Assembly: GCF_963678635.1 (NCBI RefSeq) | Contig: NC_087065.1 | Location: 5,045,209 to 5,109,208, forward strand | DNA length: 64,000 nucleotides | Direction: 5' to 3' | Source of the DNA: Symsagittifera roscoffensis | Taxonomy: Eukaryota > Xenacoelomorpha > Acoela > Convolutidae | Part shown: one piece after another, positions 10,222 to 20,574 of the stretch | How positions within the stretch are numbered: the stretch's first letter is position 1 | How the letters are laid out: each line of letters opens with the position of its first letter | Translations under genes and position numbers: made by a program | The notes under the pieces: generated by a model | The model's database searches: none | What the model was told of the DNA's origin: nothing | What the model saw: only the letters and a program-made list of their open reading frames with translations

Positions 10222-13200
10222 AGAAAGTCCAGATGATGATGAAATCTTTCCTTTTATAGTAGATGCAACCACTGATAGAGGACAGCATATATTTTGCAAA
10301 AATTTACTATTAAATTTATTTGAACCCGGAATCAGTCCATGTAAAACAGAGTTCCCAGATGTAAAAATCAAAAGACAAATCATAGACCACTACTTAAAAG
10401 ATATATGCAACATAACACAACAGTATGGAATCTACTCCATAGAATTCACCTCACCAAACCATAATAATAGAAAATATACAATTCAAACAGACGATCTTGA
10501 TTTAGAATTTTCAAAAGTTTTTTCAGAATATATAAAAAGCATCCAATATCAAAACTCACAAAGAGCAAACTCCATATTCACCAATGAAGTTTTCGCAATA
10601 ATATATAGTTATATTTCGATATTAGAAAACGAAATCCCAATAACAAATGTCTCACCGACAGAAACATCTAAACATTTGAAAGTACGACATGAAATCACAC
10701 TACTCTCTAGTTATTTAAACATCATTAAAGAAAATTTCACGAAAGACGACGTTTCACAACATACAAAACACGATCTACAAAAAATTTTGGCATGGTTCAT
10801 AATAGATTATTTCACACACAATATTGATTTAATTGCACAAGCAAGAAAAAATTTTAGACCCCAAAACTCGAACGATGATACCGCTATCACAGAACAATCA
10901 GATTATGTTTGGGACCCCGAATGGTCTCATCCCGCATTTATAAGCTTCCCACAATCAATCTCAAGTCAAGCAATAAGTACGATATCTTACATAAGAGATT
11001 ATGTAAAAGTAATACCATTAACCATTGATGCAACACCATTAAACTATAATACATTTTTGGCCGATACACAAAATAATAGTTTAAACTCTACAGTTATACA
11101 CAATGAAAACCTCAATGGAACTAGGAATCTTACTCAACAAGATATCCAGACACCATCACACTTCATAAATGAAGAAATTGTACACACAACAACTACACAA
11201 CAAAGTATTTCACCAATACGCCCAAATTTAACAACACCAAGAAATACAAATCCTTCACAAACACAGGTAACCTTACAATCAACCGTTAAACCTTCGGTTG
11301 CTCCTAAATATTCACATATGGATTACCAAACATACAGACCCATGACAATACCATCAAAAACACGCAAAACATTCACTAGAAACAACTTTGCAGACCATAA
11401 TTATAATTATACACATCCATCAAAAACATATAACCAACCACAAAGAAATTTTAACCAATATACAAGATCTCGAAATTGGGATAACCCAATGACCCAACCT
11501 AATTCAATAAATTTCCAAACAAATCCTCCACAGGATCACAGTGAAAATTACCCATTTTTTCAACAAAATAAAAATAAAAAACAGACATCTTATCAAATGG
11601 ATTATTTATCCTCAGATGATGATTTCTTACAACCAGATATATTTGCACCAAATACTCAAGAATATCGTAGACAAGGAATACAGAAAACACGTACAAATCA
11701 TAGAAATTTTTCTCCACAACCAATAGATGCACAACATCAACAACCAATTCAACAACAAAATCTAATTAATACACAATCTTTTCAACCAATTCAACAACAA
11801 AATCCAATGACTGCACACTCGTATCAACCATCACAAATGCAAAATGAAATACCACTCCCATATTATCTCCAACAACATGAAATAACAAGAAACCAACTTT
11901 CAAATTTTTCTCAAATGCCAAATGCAGCAGAATCATTACAAATGACAATGAATCCATACCTTATGGGTGGATCATCAATAACATCAAACAAACCTTTAAT
12001 GGTTTTCACAGGAACAGACCCTGAATACTCTGTAGAAGATTATTTAAATGCAGTAACAGCAAACCTGATTTTAAATATTGGACCTGAACCAATTAATACG
12101 CCACTACATCAAAACTGGATACATCGACGCACAGCGTTAATACAAACAACCTTAGATGGCGCAGCCCAAAAATGGTTTTCAGTACTACCTCTAGAAATAA
12201 AATCAAACTGGAAAAGGTTTACACAGGAATTTTCAAAAATGTTTGACTCCGAAAGAAACAAACAACAACAAAGAGTTTTATGTAATGAAATTCGCAGATT
12301 ACCAAACGAAACCATCAAGCAAATAGCAGTACGAATCGAAACACTAGTTCGAAAAGCATATTCATTAAATACACACGACTATAAAAACACAAAGATGACA
12401 GAAATCTTAATGATGACCTTAACACCACAATTAAGGAAAATAGCAATAAAAAAGAGAGCATCCCATCCTTCTTCAATTCGAGAACCCGATTTAGATTTTC
12501 GAAAACTAGTAGACAAATTAGAACAAGCAGAAATCACGATGAAACTAGAAGAAACGGAAAATCTGAAATTACAATACGTTAACAGAATTGAAACGACTCC
12601 CACTAATATTAATAATATACAGGAACCAGAGACAGACCTCGTTGAAAAAATCACTGAAATACTCAATATTTACGAAAAGAACCCAAACTTTAAAGGCAAA
12701 CCATCTTTCAAAAAATGGTGTAATTATTGCCGACGATACGGACATAGTATTTCCGAATGTAGACAAAAACAGCAAGACAATCAAAATAAACCTCAAAAAA
12801 TTAAAGAACCAAATAAATCATTCTATCAATACATGAAAAAAGATCAAAATCTACCGAATAAAACAGTCTACAGCAACAACAGTTCAGGAAAACCACTCCC
12901 GAACAATACAAATTATACAAGAAATCAATCACCATATAACTCAAGTTATAGAGGAAGATCAACAGAACGAAGAAACACGAACAATTCATCACAAAATCAC
13001 TACAATAGACCAAATAGTCGAAATAACTACTCCAGATCAAATTCAAATACACAACGATTTGTTTCTAGATCTAATTCCCAATCAAGAAATAACTACTATC
13101 CAAACAACCAATCACGAAATTCATCATACAATAGGAATAGAAACTACTCCTATAATCGAAATAGAAGTTATTCAAACAACCGAAACCAGAATTACCCGAA

Positions 13201-15514
13201 CAATCAATCAAGGAATAACTCATATAATAGATCGAACTATAACAGACCAAACAATAATTACCAAAACAGATCGCGAAATAATTCACAAAATCGACACTCA
13301 AGTTATAATAATCGTTATAGAAATTATTCCCAATCACCACACCGGAATAATAATAACTATAATAATTCTAATAATCGCCACAGAAGTAGTACACCTAAAC
13401 ATCAAAGACAAATCAATCAAGTACAATCTAATCCAGAAACAACATCAGACCCTCCAGGTATTGATGACACAGTAACTGATACGTTACAACTCAATCAAAT
13501 AAACTGTACATCATCAGATTCAGAAAGTGATACTGAAAACACTCTTTCTATCAATATGATAAAAGTCGAAAATGACTATGAATCTGTCATATATGAACAA
13601 CCTTTTTCATCACACATATATGAAAATCAATCAGAATTTCTTCAAAATTATTACACTACACCCATAAATTCCACACCAACGACGCAAGAAACAAATGAGA
13701 TTAACACTACAAATCAAACCAATAAAAATATCAAAACAAAATGCTTGAATACAAACCACATTTATCAAAATATACAAAAAGAACAACCCAAAGAAAAAAT
13801 TTGGACAATACCATTTCTCTTAGAAAGCCCAAGAAATAAAGAATTTCAACCACCAGACCTTGAAATAGATTTTTTAATTGATTCAGGAGCAGAATCAAAC
13901 ATAATAAACATCCCCACATGGAATGAAATAAAAACTCTACACCCAAAGCTAACACCTCTTGAAACCTCCAGTAAGTTAGCAACAGCACAAGGATCAACAT
14001 TGATAAACTACGGAAAAATCCAATTATTTCTCCTCCCCACCAGAACAATGGAGCAAAGCAAAATTTTAAATAAGCCATTTAAACAAATATTCCATATCAC
14101 TGACATTAAATATAATATCATTGGAATACCATTTATTTCGAAGTATATACCAACAATTAACATACTAAATAGTAAAATATTAATCAAAGATAAATATACA
14201 AAAACAAAAGAAACATCCTTAACATTTTTTCAAAGATTAAATAAACAACCACCATTCTTTTCAAAATTCTACCCGATATTTAACCAACAAAGGAAACACC
14301 TAAAACCACTATCAGGAAATATCTATAATTTTTCAATCAAACAAGTTCACCAATATGATAAAGAACAAAACAAACAAAAATTTTATATGTCAGAATTTGA
14401 ATTCAAACCTATTCACAAATTTTTCAAAATCACAAACTCATCCATAAAATATTTGAAAAATTCGAATTCCGATATCATTTCCTTACATGTCTATAACAAC
14501 ACACCTTACCAAGTAACATTACCTTTAGGACTTTTAGGATATTGTGAAACCAACGCTACAATATCACCAATACACGAAAAAGCCTATCGCGTAAATAATA
14601 TACTCCAATTACTAGATATTTGCCAATCTACAATTCTTAATGAAGAATTATCTATAAATAATATAATAAGTAACGAAAACAGAAATACGGATTATTTCAC
14701 AAAAACTCCATATTTCAAACCTACATTCAACATAAGTAACTACACAGAGGACCAACAAAAATTTTTAACAATGTTTAATTTCCAACATTCACAAATAACA
14801 CAAGACGAATTCGAAAAATTAGCCAAACAGCTAATTAAATATTCATCAGTCTATGCAACATCAAAATTCGATGTTGGAAAAATCAGTTCATCACTACATC
14901 TCCCGTTAAAACCAGACGCAGTTTTCAAAAAACAGAGAGCAAGTAAAGTACCAATTCACTTACATGATAAAGTAAACAGATTACTCGACATTTTAGAACA
15001 ATACAACATTATATCACCAGTAAACAAAGAAGAACAACCAAAAGGCAACACATTTATCAACCCCGTTATCATTCTAGCTAAAGGAGAATCATTAAAAATC
15101 GTTCTCGATGCTAGATACCTCAATTCACTTATAGATGAATCAAAATGTAATTGGCCCATTGAACCAATACAAGTTATTTTAACAAAAATAAACGGCAAAT
15201 ACTTTACAGCCGCCGATATGAATAGTGCATACAATCAAATGCCACTAGATGAACAATCACGACGTTTAACACAATTTGTTATCGGAAACCAACAATATGA
15301 ATTCAACCGCTTATTCTATGGAATATCCATAGGACCAGCAGCATTTTCAGCTTTTATGAGCAAAATTTTTAGACCACTAATACTCAAGAAAAACGCAATC
15401 ACCTATTTAGACGATGTTTTTATGCAATCACAAACAAAAGACGAGATGTTCAATGTTTTAGAAAAATATCACCAAATACTTCAGAACGAAAATCTGAAGG
15501 CCGCCCCCGATTAA
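10196..15514 (+). CDS. gag-pol: gag-protease-RT, first part of gag-pol (ends at in-frame stop)
   Basis: A 1,772-codon ORF starting at an ATG with A at -3. Residues 1 to about 590 are a long N-terminal region without a recognised domain. About 590-785 is a retrotransposon-Gag capsid-like segment. C842, C845, H850 and C855 form a canonical CX2CX4HX4C zinc knuckle. About 880-1070 is Asn/Ser/Arg/Tyr-rich. The aspartic protease site D1229-S-G-A follows in the same frame, so no gag/pol frameshift is needed. RT occupies about 1560-1772, with D1674 and the YLDD motif (Y1737-D1740). A TAA at 15512-15514 ends the ORF just past the catalytic core; the same frame stays open to 18418. Truncated here, the product would lack the RT thumb, RNase H and integrase. 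Confidence 0.92.
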   Translation: MSSTHTPGEESPDDDEIFPFIVDATTDRGQHIFCKNLLLNLFEPGISPCKTEFPDVKIKRQIIDHYLKDICNITQQYGIYSIEFTSPNHNNRKYTIQTDDLDLEFSKVFSEYIKSIQYQNSQRANSIFTNEVFAIIYSYISILENEIPITNVSPTETSKHLKVRHEITLLSSYLNIIKENFTKDDVSQHTKHDLQKILAWFIIDYFTHNIDLIAQARKNFRPQNSNDDTAITEQSDYVWDPEWSHPAFISFPQSISSQAISTISYIRDYVKVIPLTIDATPLNYNTFLADTQNNSLNSTVIHNENLNGTRNLTQQDIQTPSHFINEEIVHTTTTQQSISPIRPNLTTPRNTNPSQTQVTLQSTVKPSVAPKYSHMDYQTYRPMTIPSKTRKTFTRNNFADHNYNYTHPSKTYNQPQRNFNQYTRSRNWDNPMTQPNSINFQTNPPQDHSENYPFFQQNKNKKQTSYQMDYLSSDDDFLQPDIFAPNTQEYRRQGIQKTRTNHRNFSPQPIDAQHQQPIQQQNLINTQSFQPIQQQNPMTAHSYQPSQMQNEIPLPYYLQQHEITRNQLSNFSQMPNAAESLQMTMNPYLMGGSSITSNKPLMVFTGTDPEYSVEDYLNAVTANLILNIGPEPINTPLHQNWIHRRTALIQTTLDGAAQKWFSVLPLEIKSNWKRFTQEFSKMFDSERNKQQQRVLCNEIRRLPNETIKQIAVRIETLVRKAYSLNTHDYKNTKMTEILMMTLTPQLRKIAIKKRASHPSSIREPDLDFRKLVDKLEQAEITMKLEETENLKLQYVNRIETTPTNINNIQEPETDLVEKITEILNIYEKNPNFKGKPSFKKWCNYCRRYGHSISECRQKQQDNQNKPQKIKEPNKSFYQYMKKDQNLPNKTVYSNNSSGKPLPNNTNYTRNQSPYNSSYRGRSTERRNTNNSSQNHYNRPNSRNNYSRSNSNTQRFVSRSNSQSRNNYYPNNQSRNSSYNRNRNYSYNRNRSYSNNRNQNYPNNQSRNNSYNRSNYNRPNNNYQNRSRNNSQNRHSSYNNRYRNYSQSPHRNNNNYNNSNNRHRSSTPKHQRQINQVQSNPETTSDPPGIDDTVTDTLQLNQINCTSSDSESDTENTLSINMIKVENDYESVIYEQPFSSHIYENQSEFLQNYYTTPINSTPTTQETNEINTTNQTNKNIKTKCLNTNHIYQNIQKEQPKEKIWTIPFLLESPRNKEFQPPDLEIDFLIDSGAESNIINIPTWNEIKTLHPKLTPLETSSKLATAQGSTLINYGKIQLFLLPTRTMEQSKILNKPFKQIFHITDIKYNIIGIPFISKYIPTINILNSKILIKDKYTKTKETSLTFFQRLNKQPPFFSKFYPIFNQQRKHLKPLSGNIYNFSIKQVHQYDKEQNKQKFYMSEFEFKPIHKFFKITNSSIKYLKNSNSDIISLHVYNNTPYQVTLPLGLLGYCETNATISPIHEKAYRVNNILQLLDICQSTILNEELSINNIISNENRNTDYFTKTPYFKPTFNISNYTEDQQKFLTMFNFQHSQITQDEFEKLAKQLIKYSSVYATSKFDVGKISSSLHLPLKPDAVFKKQRASKVPIHLHDKVNRLLDILEQYNIISPVNKEEQPKGNTFINPVIILAKGESLKIVLDARYLNSLIDESKCNWPIEPIQVILTKINGKYFTAADMNSAYNQMPLDEQSRRLTQFVIGNQQYEFNRLFYGISIGPAAFSAFMSKIFRPLILKKNAITYLDDVFMQSQTKDEMFNVLEKYHQILQNENLKAAPD

Positions 15515-18418
15515 TCACACTTCTTTTTGACAAGAGTTAAATTCTTAGGACATAATATAGAAAGAAAAACAATCACTCCATTGAAATCACGCATTGACGC
15601 TATTCAAAAACTTCAACCACCAACAAATAAAAAGAAAATCCAAGAATTTCTTGGAATGTTAAACTTTTTAAGTAAATATGTTTATAAAATGCAATTATAT
15701 CTACGACCATTTTATAACATCCTTAGACAACAAAATAATTTTGAATGGAACACAGAACATCAAACACGATTTGAAGAAATAAAGAAACTTTTAACTGAAC
15801 AAATTTCAAACACAATTCCAGATTCAAATCAACCATTTTATGCAATGTGCGATGCTTCGAACTTTGGCATCGGTGCAGCACTATTACAATCACATAATGG
15901 TACAAATAAAATGAACCTCATATCAGCAAATTCTCGATTATTCACTCAAGCAGAGCTACGACTCTCAACTCTAATGAGAGAATGTACAGCCATAATATAT
16001 ACACTGACAGAATATGAATTTCTGATACTTGGATCAAAACATCCAACAGTTCTATTCACAGACCATAAACCAATCATCTTTCTCTTTACACAAAAATCTA
16101 ACCCAAACCACCGAGTTTACAGATTTCAACTAATTCTAATGAAATTTCCAAACTTACATATAGTTTGGACTGCAGGAAAAAATCTTGCATTACCAGACAC
16201 CTTAAGTCGAAATACACCACCTGAATTACTTACACGAAAAACAACAGTTGAAATACCCAAAAACATAAAATTCTACCTTGCAGAAAACGAAACATCACCC
16301 CGATTGGAATGCAAATATGCAGTAAAAACTGACGTTGAACAATCACAAATAAATAATTTACAACATTTCCCACTTTATTTAGATTGTCAAAATAATCATT
16401 ATGAAGTTGATCTACTTGGAACATCAACTTTCAAACCAATCCCATATTCTCAATGGATAAAAAATAACACCCAACAAAAACGAACAAAACAACACCCGCC
16501 TAAAAAAGACCATTTTCCACTAATTGAAAAAGAAAATTTAACTGATAAAATAAATTTATCAGGACCACAAACAAATGATTCAAAATACACAATAAATCAA
16601 GTTTTTGACCTTCACGACCCACTTGATACAATACCCTTATCTAAATTCGAAATTGAAAACATTTTTCTCCCTCCAACAGAAACGATTACAATTTCAACAC
16701 TGAAACAATATCAAAATCTTGACCCGATAATTAGACAACTAAAATCATGGCACAAATATAAAACTAAACCTGTCAAGGCAGATTCAACCATTCTAGGAAA
16801 CAAAACACTCCTCCGATACTTTCGCAAATTTAACAACACAACAATTAACGAAAATACAGACCTTTTAGAGTATAACCTGAATGAATCCACAGTTCCCTGT
16901 CTCCCTTTAAGTATGATTCTTATAGCTTTTAATATTTCACATACACAAAATATTAAAGGACACTCTGGATCAGAAAAAACATATTCAAATTTTATACAAA
17001 ATTTTTACTTCCCAAATGCACCAATTTGGATAAAAGTACTATGCAATGACTGTATAGTATGTCAACTAAATAAACCTTACCCAAATCAAAAACAAATAGC
17101 ACAAAAACAAGATTTTAAAGGACAAAGCTTCTACTTTAACCATCGTATCTCATTTGATACCAAAGGACCAATTTCACCCTCATCCGAAGGAAACTCCTAC
17201 ATTATGGTAATTGTTGACGCATTTACACATTATGTAGCACTTAACCCAGTACCACATTGTAACGCTTATTACGCTTACACAACACTCTATGAACACTGGA
17301 TAGCAAAATTCGGACTACCAGAAATTTTAGTTACAGACAACGGTACAGAATTCATAAATAATGAAATTATCACACTATGTCATTTATATAACATTAAACA
17401 CAAACCACGTACATCTCATGCACCTTGGACAAACGGCTTAGTCGAAGGTATGAACCGTTCATTACAAGAATATCTTAGATGTATCATCAACGGAAATGAT
17501 ACAAAATATACCGAATGGTCAGCAGATGTAAAATTATTTCCCTTAGCGTATAATTCACAAATTACGACAACCTTAGGAATTTCACCATACGAAATGGTTT
17601 TTAACCAAAAGCCACGCAAACCAATAATGTTTACAGCAAATTCTCATAAAAACGCACAAGGTTATTGTCAACCAAATAAAGACTCAATTTGTTATAACCT
17701 ACCTTTACATACGCACGATGAAGATCATTTTCATCACCCACAAATTCTTAAACTAGCCTCCGGTACACACACCGAATGGATTCTAAATAGAGATAAAAAA
17801 CACAATGAAATTTATCAAAAAATAACAAAAAAGTTATTACAAAGACAAAACATTAATGAACAAATCAATTCACGTTTTACACCAGCCTCCGAATTAAAAA
17901 TTGGAACATTTGTTTTAATACCTAATTTTAATACTCAAAAAGGAATTTCTAAAAAATTACAACCCCTTCGAAAAGGACCATACCAAATAATTGCAAAACC
18001 CACTGATGTAACATATAAAATTACCGACTCAAACAAAAAAGAAATCGTTCAACATCGAAACAACCTATTACCTTATTACCCAAAAGAATACGCACTCCGC
18101 GAATTAACTCAATTATATTCTTTCACAGGATTAAAAATCATTCAAAATGAACCACATCTGAAAAACACAGAACAAAATGATAACCCCACCGAAAATCAAA
18201 ACACAAAACCAATCGCCACCAAAAACAATACACAAAACCATAAAGAATCCCCAAAACAAAGAAAAAATAGAAAAATGACCGAACAAATAATACCCCAAGA
18301 ACAAATCGACAAATCAGAAAATAGAAAAACAACAAGACTCCGAAATCAACCACGTAAAAACTATAAAATATTCATCCCCCAATCTAAAATTTTAAAGAAA
18401 GTGGAATTTCAAAAGTAA
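15515..18418 (+). CDS. gag-pol: RT C-terminus, RNase H and integrase, second part of gag-pol
   Basis: Continues in the same frame directly after the TAA. It opens with the RT thumb motif ending FLGH, then the RT-RNase H connection. RNase H acidic residues are encoded at 15851 (D), 15980 (E) and 16061 (D). The integrase has an H...H/C..C zinc module (first His at 16940) and catalytic D, D, E at 17156, 17336 and 17444, with 35 residues between the last two, the expected DD35E spacing. A GPY/F-like module (near 17971) and a basic C-terminal tail follow. There is no ATG start of its own, so expression would require passing the stop. All catalytic residues are intact, so inactivation, if real, is recent. 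Confidence 0.9.
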   Translation, partial: SHFFLTRVKFLGHNIERKTITPLKSRIDAIQKLQPPTNKKKIQEFLGMLNFLSKYVYKMQLYLRPFYNILRQQNNFEWNTEHQTRFEEIKKLLTEQISNTIPDSNQPFYAMCDASNFGIGAALLQSHNGTNKMNLISANSRLFTQAELRLSTLMRECTAIIYTLTEYEFLILGSKHPTVLFTDHKPIIFLFTQKSNPNHRVYRFQLILMKFPNLHIVWTAGKNLALPDTLSRNTPPELLTRKTTVEIPKNIKFYLAENETSPRLECKYAVKTDVEQSQINNLQHFPLYLDCQNNHYEVDLLGTSTFKPIPYSQWIKNNTQQKRTKQHPPKKDHFPLIEKENLTDKINLSGPQTNDSKYTINQVFDLHDPLDTIPLSKFEIENIFLPPTETITISTLKQYQNLDPIIRQLKSWHKYKTKPVKADSTILGNKTLLRYFRKFNNTTINENTDLLEYNLNESTVPCLPLSMILIAFNISHTQNIKGHSGSEKTYSNFIQNFYFPNAPIWIKVLCNDCIVCQLNKPYPNQKQIAQKQDFKGQSFYFNHRISFDTKGPISPSSEGNSYIMVIVDAFTHYVALNPVPHCNAYYAYTTLYEHWIAKFGLPEILVTDNGTEFINNEIITLCHLYNIKHKPRTSHAPWTNGLVEGMNRSLQEYLRCIINGNDTKYTEWSADVKLFPLAYNSQITTTLGISPYEMVFNQKPRKPIMFTANSHKNAQGYCQPNKDSICYNLPLHTHDEDHFHHPQILKLASGTHTEWILNRDKKHNEIYQKITKKLLQRQNINEQINSRFTPASELKIGTFVLIPNFNTQKGISKKLQPLRKGPYQIIAKPTDVTYKITDSNKKEIVQHRNNLLPYYPKEYALRELTQLYSFTGLKIIQNEPHLKNTEQNDNPTENQNTKPIATKNNTQNHKESPKQRKNRKMTEQIIPQEQIDKSENRKTTRLRNQPRKNYKIFIPQSKILKKVEFQK

Positions 18419-19016
18419 TTTTAACATTATACTTCACAATCTTGAAACCTCCGAAACATTTTTCATTTACATTTTTCAAAATAACATGCTGACAAGTACG
18501 CAATAATTCTAGTTCAAAATAGACCAATAGAATTCATCCAATCCGTCACTTTCTCTAACTCAAACTAAGACCAATTAGACGAATCATATAGAACTCCAGG
18601 CACATCTATAACTATAACTTTACGACCTCCAGGTCAAAAATAAGCAAACCACTCCAACTTAACAACTAAAATAAATATCACCATAATACCGTACCCCTCC
18701 CTTATCTAATAACCCAAAGATCAACAATATTTCCCCAACTCAGACCACGAATACCCCCAAAGCAAATTTGTTAACTTAGCCTAAAGTAACAAAATGAACA
18801 TTTTAATTAGCCTAAAGTATAAAAATCTCACCATACCCCGGATCATTTGACAAACAAAAATAAAGAAAAAGACGACCTCCCGATCACCATGAAAATTGCC
18901 CCCAACAATTTTTTACAGAACTCAACCCACTTGTCAAAAAACTAATAAATAATCCGACCACACTAGAAAATCGCCTCAAACAGCAAAAAATATTCGACCA
19001 AGAGATCATTTCTTAA
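18419..19016 (+). other. Untranslated gap between pol and the small ORFs
   Basis: About 600 bp without an ORF, rich in A and C. It holds a good splice-acceptor candidate, TTTTTTACAG ending at 18918, 98 bp ahead of the first small ORF, and two copies of TTAGCCTAAAGTA (about 18777 and 18813). A gap with an acceptor suggests that downstream ORFs are expressed from a spliced subgenomic RNA. Confidence 0.5.
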
Positions 19017-19247
19017 ATGCTCTTCTCTCAATCAGTTACTCAAATACTCATAAATTTTAAACATTTTTTTACAATACTTGAAACCTTTATAATATTTCTT
19101 TTTGATATACTTGAATCTTTTCTAATAATCCTAATCATTTTTTGTAACATTTTTTTAATTTTCTACACTATACTCGAACTATTCCTCCAACTTTCCAAAA
19201 CCCTTGATTACATCCACAGGTACGATTCATATAACTTGTCTAAATGA
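19017..19247 (+). CDS. Small hydrophobic protein A (76 aa), membrane
   Basis: A 76-codon ORF with a good start context (A at -3). Residues 15 to about 60 are almost continuously Phe/Ile/Leu, long enough for one or two membrane spans, broken by acidic residues near 22, 32 and 53. The C-terminus is short and polar. The stop TGA overlaps the next ATG as ATGA (19244-19247), so the two products may be translated in tandem. Size and hydrophobicity recall viral small hydrophobic proteins or viroporins, but no homology is claimed. Confidence 0.55.
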   Translation: MLFSQSVTQILINFKHFFTILETFIIFLFDILESFLIILIIFCNIFLIFYTILELFLQLSKTLDYIHRYDSYNLSK

Positions 19248-19432
19248 TACGAAAAATTTTCAGTAGAACTGATATTTTTTTATTGTTTGTAATTTTCATA
19301 GCATTCTTATCATCCCTCATTTTGACAATATGTAAACGTATAAAGAAAGCAATCTTCACATTTGCCCTAGCAACAATTTTTCTCATTATTTTTTTGGAAG
19401 AATATTATAATAAACATAAACCTTCCCACTAA
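19244..19432 (+). CDS. Small hydrophobic protein B (62 aa), membrane
   Basis: A 62-codon ORF that starts inside the stop of the preceding ORF (ATGA). It has two predicted membrane spans, about residues 11-31 and 38-54, separated by a basic loop CKRIKKA, and ends in a short polar tail: a compact hairpin membrane protein. Its stop is only 6 nt before the ATG-less ORF opens. Pairing with protein A and the tight spacing suggest a polycistronic cassette. Function unknown. Confidence 0.55.
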   Translation: MIRKIFSRTDIFLLFVIFIAFLSSLILTICKRIKKAIFTFALATIFLIIFLEEYYNKHKPSH

Positions 19433-19437
19433 AGTAA

Positions 19438-20574
19438 CAATTCAAAAATCCATCAAAAATTGCTACCCAACAGTCACAAAGTCAGTCTTCACCGACATCA
19501 TCCCAAGATAACCAAACACCACCTTCAATTACTCAAAATCCTCAAACATCTACACGAATTTCTTTTCAAGACAATCCATACACTTTTGAAGAACGACATG
19601 CTCGTTTATCAGAACCACTAGAACCAGTTCAACGACAAGCACCTCTAAGCGAACCAACATATAACCTATACCCAACACTACCACAAGAACTAAGTAGAAT
19701 AAGAAATCCTAGTCAAAACCAAAATACAGTCGAAATAAATAGACAAATTATACATCCTCGACGAAACAGAAATTTTCAAACTCCCCGAGTTCATTTTGAT
19801 ATACCTCAATCCCCATCACAAAACACTCCAGAAAACCCCATTGGTATATTACCAGAAACCCCTACGCTTCTTTCACAACGTAGCACCTCAAGCCTACCAT
19901 CAGATTACTTAGGTTCAACACCAACATCTGAACAAATACGTGAAAATCCCTTTAACCCCCCAAACCAGGCATCACGACTACCATATTGGACACCACATTC
20001 ATTTACACAAGGTGAATTAAATTTAGTCAATAATCCAATAGATATTTCTACGGATACAACAACATCCTCATCATTACCAGAAACATTATCACTACCATCA
20101 ACACCATCAATAAGCCAGATTTCACCACCACCTTTTAACTTAAATTTTCCAAATAATCTCGACGCCAGATATCGAGAACAATCATCAATAAATATTCCTT
20201 TAAGATTAGATTGGAATACATTTACAGCACCTCCACCATTATTTGGACAACATCAAGAAAGTAACCGCCTTCATAACTGGGCACTTAATAGATTACAATA
20301 TCGCCAAGATATTCACAACGATATCCGTGATCACAATATTCAAATACTCCAACAAAACAGTTTACAATTAAAGTTTGAAATCACAGTTAAGTTAAATAAT
20401 ATTACCCAACATCCCTACCCATTAAATCCACCTAACATAACAGCTCAATCACTACCACCACCGTTTATAACTACTGAAGTAATATACAAATACGACAGAT
20501 ATACCAAAAACACAATTGGCTACATTACATTTTATAATCCATACTCAGGATTATCATACACATGTATATTCTAA
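19438..20574 (+). CDS. 378-codon ORF with no in-frame ATG, Pro/Ser/Gln-rich
   Basis: Frame 1 is open from 19438 (after a TAA at 19435-19437) to the TAA at 20572-20574, and no Met codon occurs in it. The product is rich in Pro, Ser, Gln and Asn, probably disordered for about 230 residues, then more structured. It contains LYPTL (19666-19680), matching the ALIX-binding late-domain pattern. Composition follows the neighbouring ORFs, so it is very likely coding. It overlaps the env start by 13 nt. Initiation could be at a near-cognate codon (ATT at 19459 has A at -3 and G at +4) or on a spliced RNA (acceptor-like CAACAG at 19473, TTCTTTTCAAG at 19570). No family recognised. Confidence 0.65.
   Translation, partial: QFKNPSKIATQQSQSQSSPTSSQDNQTPPSITQNPQTSTRISFQDNPYTFEERHARLSEPLEPVQRQAPLSEPTYNLYPTLPQELSRIRNPSQNQNTVEINRQIIHPRRNRNFQTPRVHFDIPQSPSQNTPENPIGILPETPTLLSQRSTSSLPSDYLGSTPTSEQIRENPFNPPNQASRLPYWTPHSFTQGELNLVNNPIDISTDTTTSSSLPETLSLPSTPSISQISPPPFNLNFPNNLDARYREQSSINIPLRLDWNTFTAPPPLFGQHQESNRLHNWALNRLQYRQDIHNDIRDHNIQILQQNSLQLKFEITVKLNNITQHPYPLNPPNITAQSLPPPFITTEVIYKYDRYTKNTIGYITFYNPYSGLSYTCIF

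Noticed and set aside
12379..14078. Minus-strand and alternate-frame ORFs within gag-pol
   Set aside because: They are by-products of the A-rich, stop-poor composition and have no family motifs.
15515..18418. Second part of pol as an independent gene starting at a TTG near 15527
   Set aside because: It is in the same frame as gag-pol and begins in the middle of the RT thumb. It is the continuation after a stop, not a separate start.
19244..19570. Minus-one frameshift from small ORF B into the ATG-less ORF
   Set aside because: The target frame has a TAA at 19435-19437, so a shift before the ORF B stop would terminate at once.
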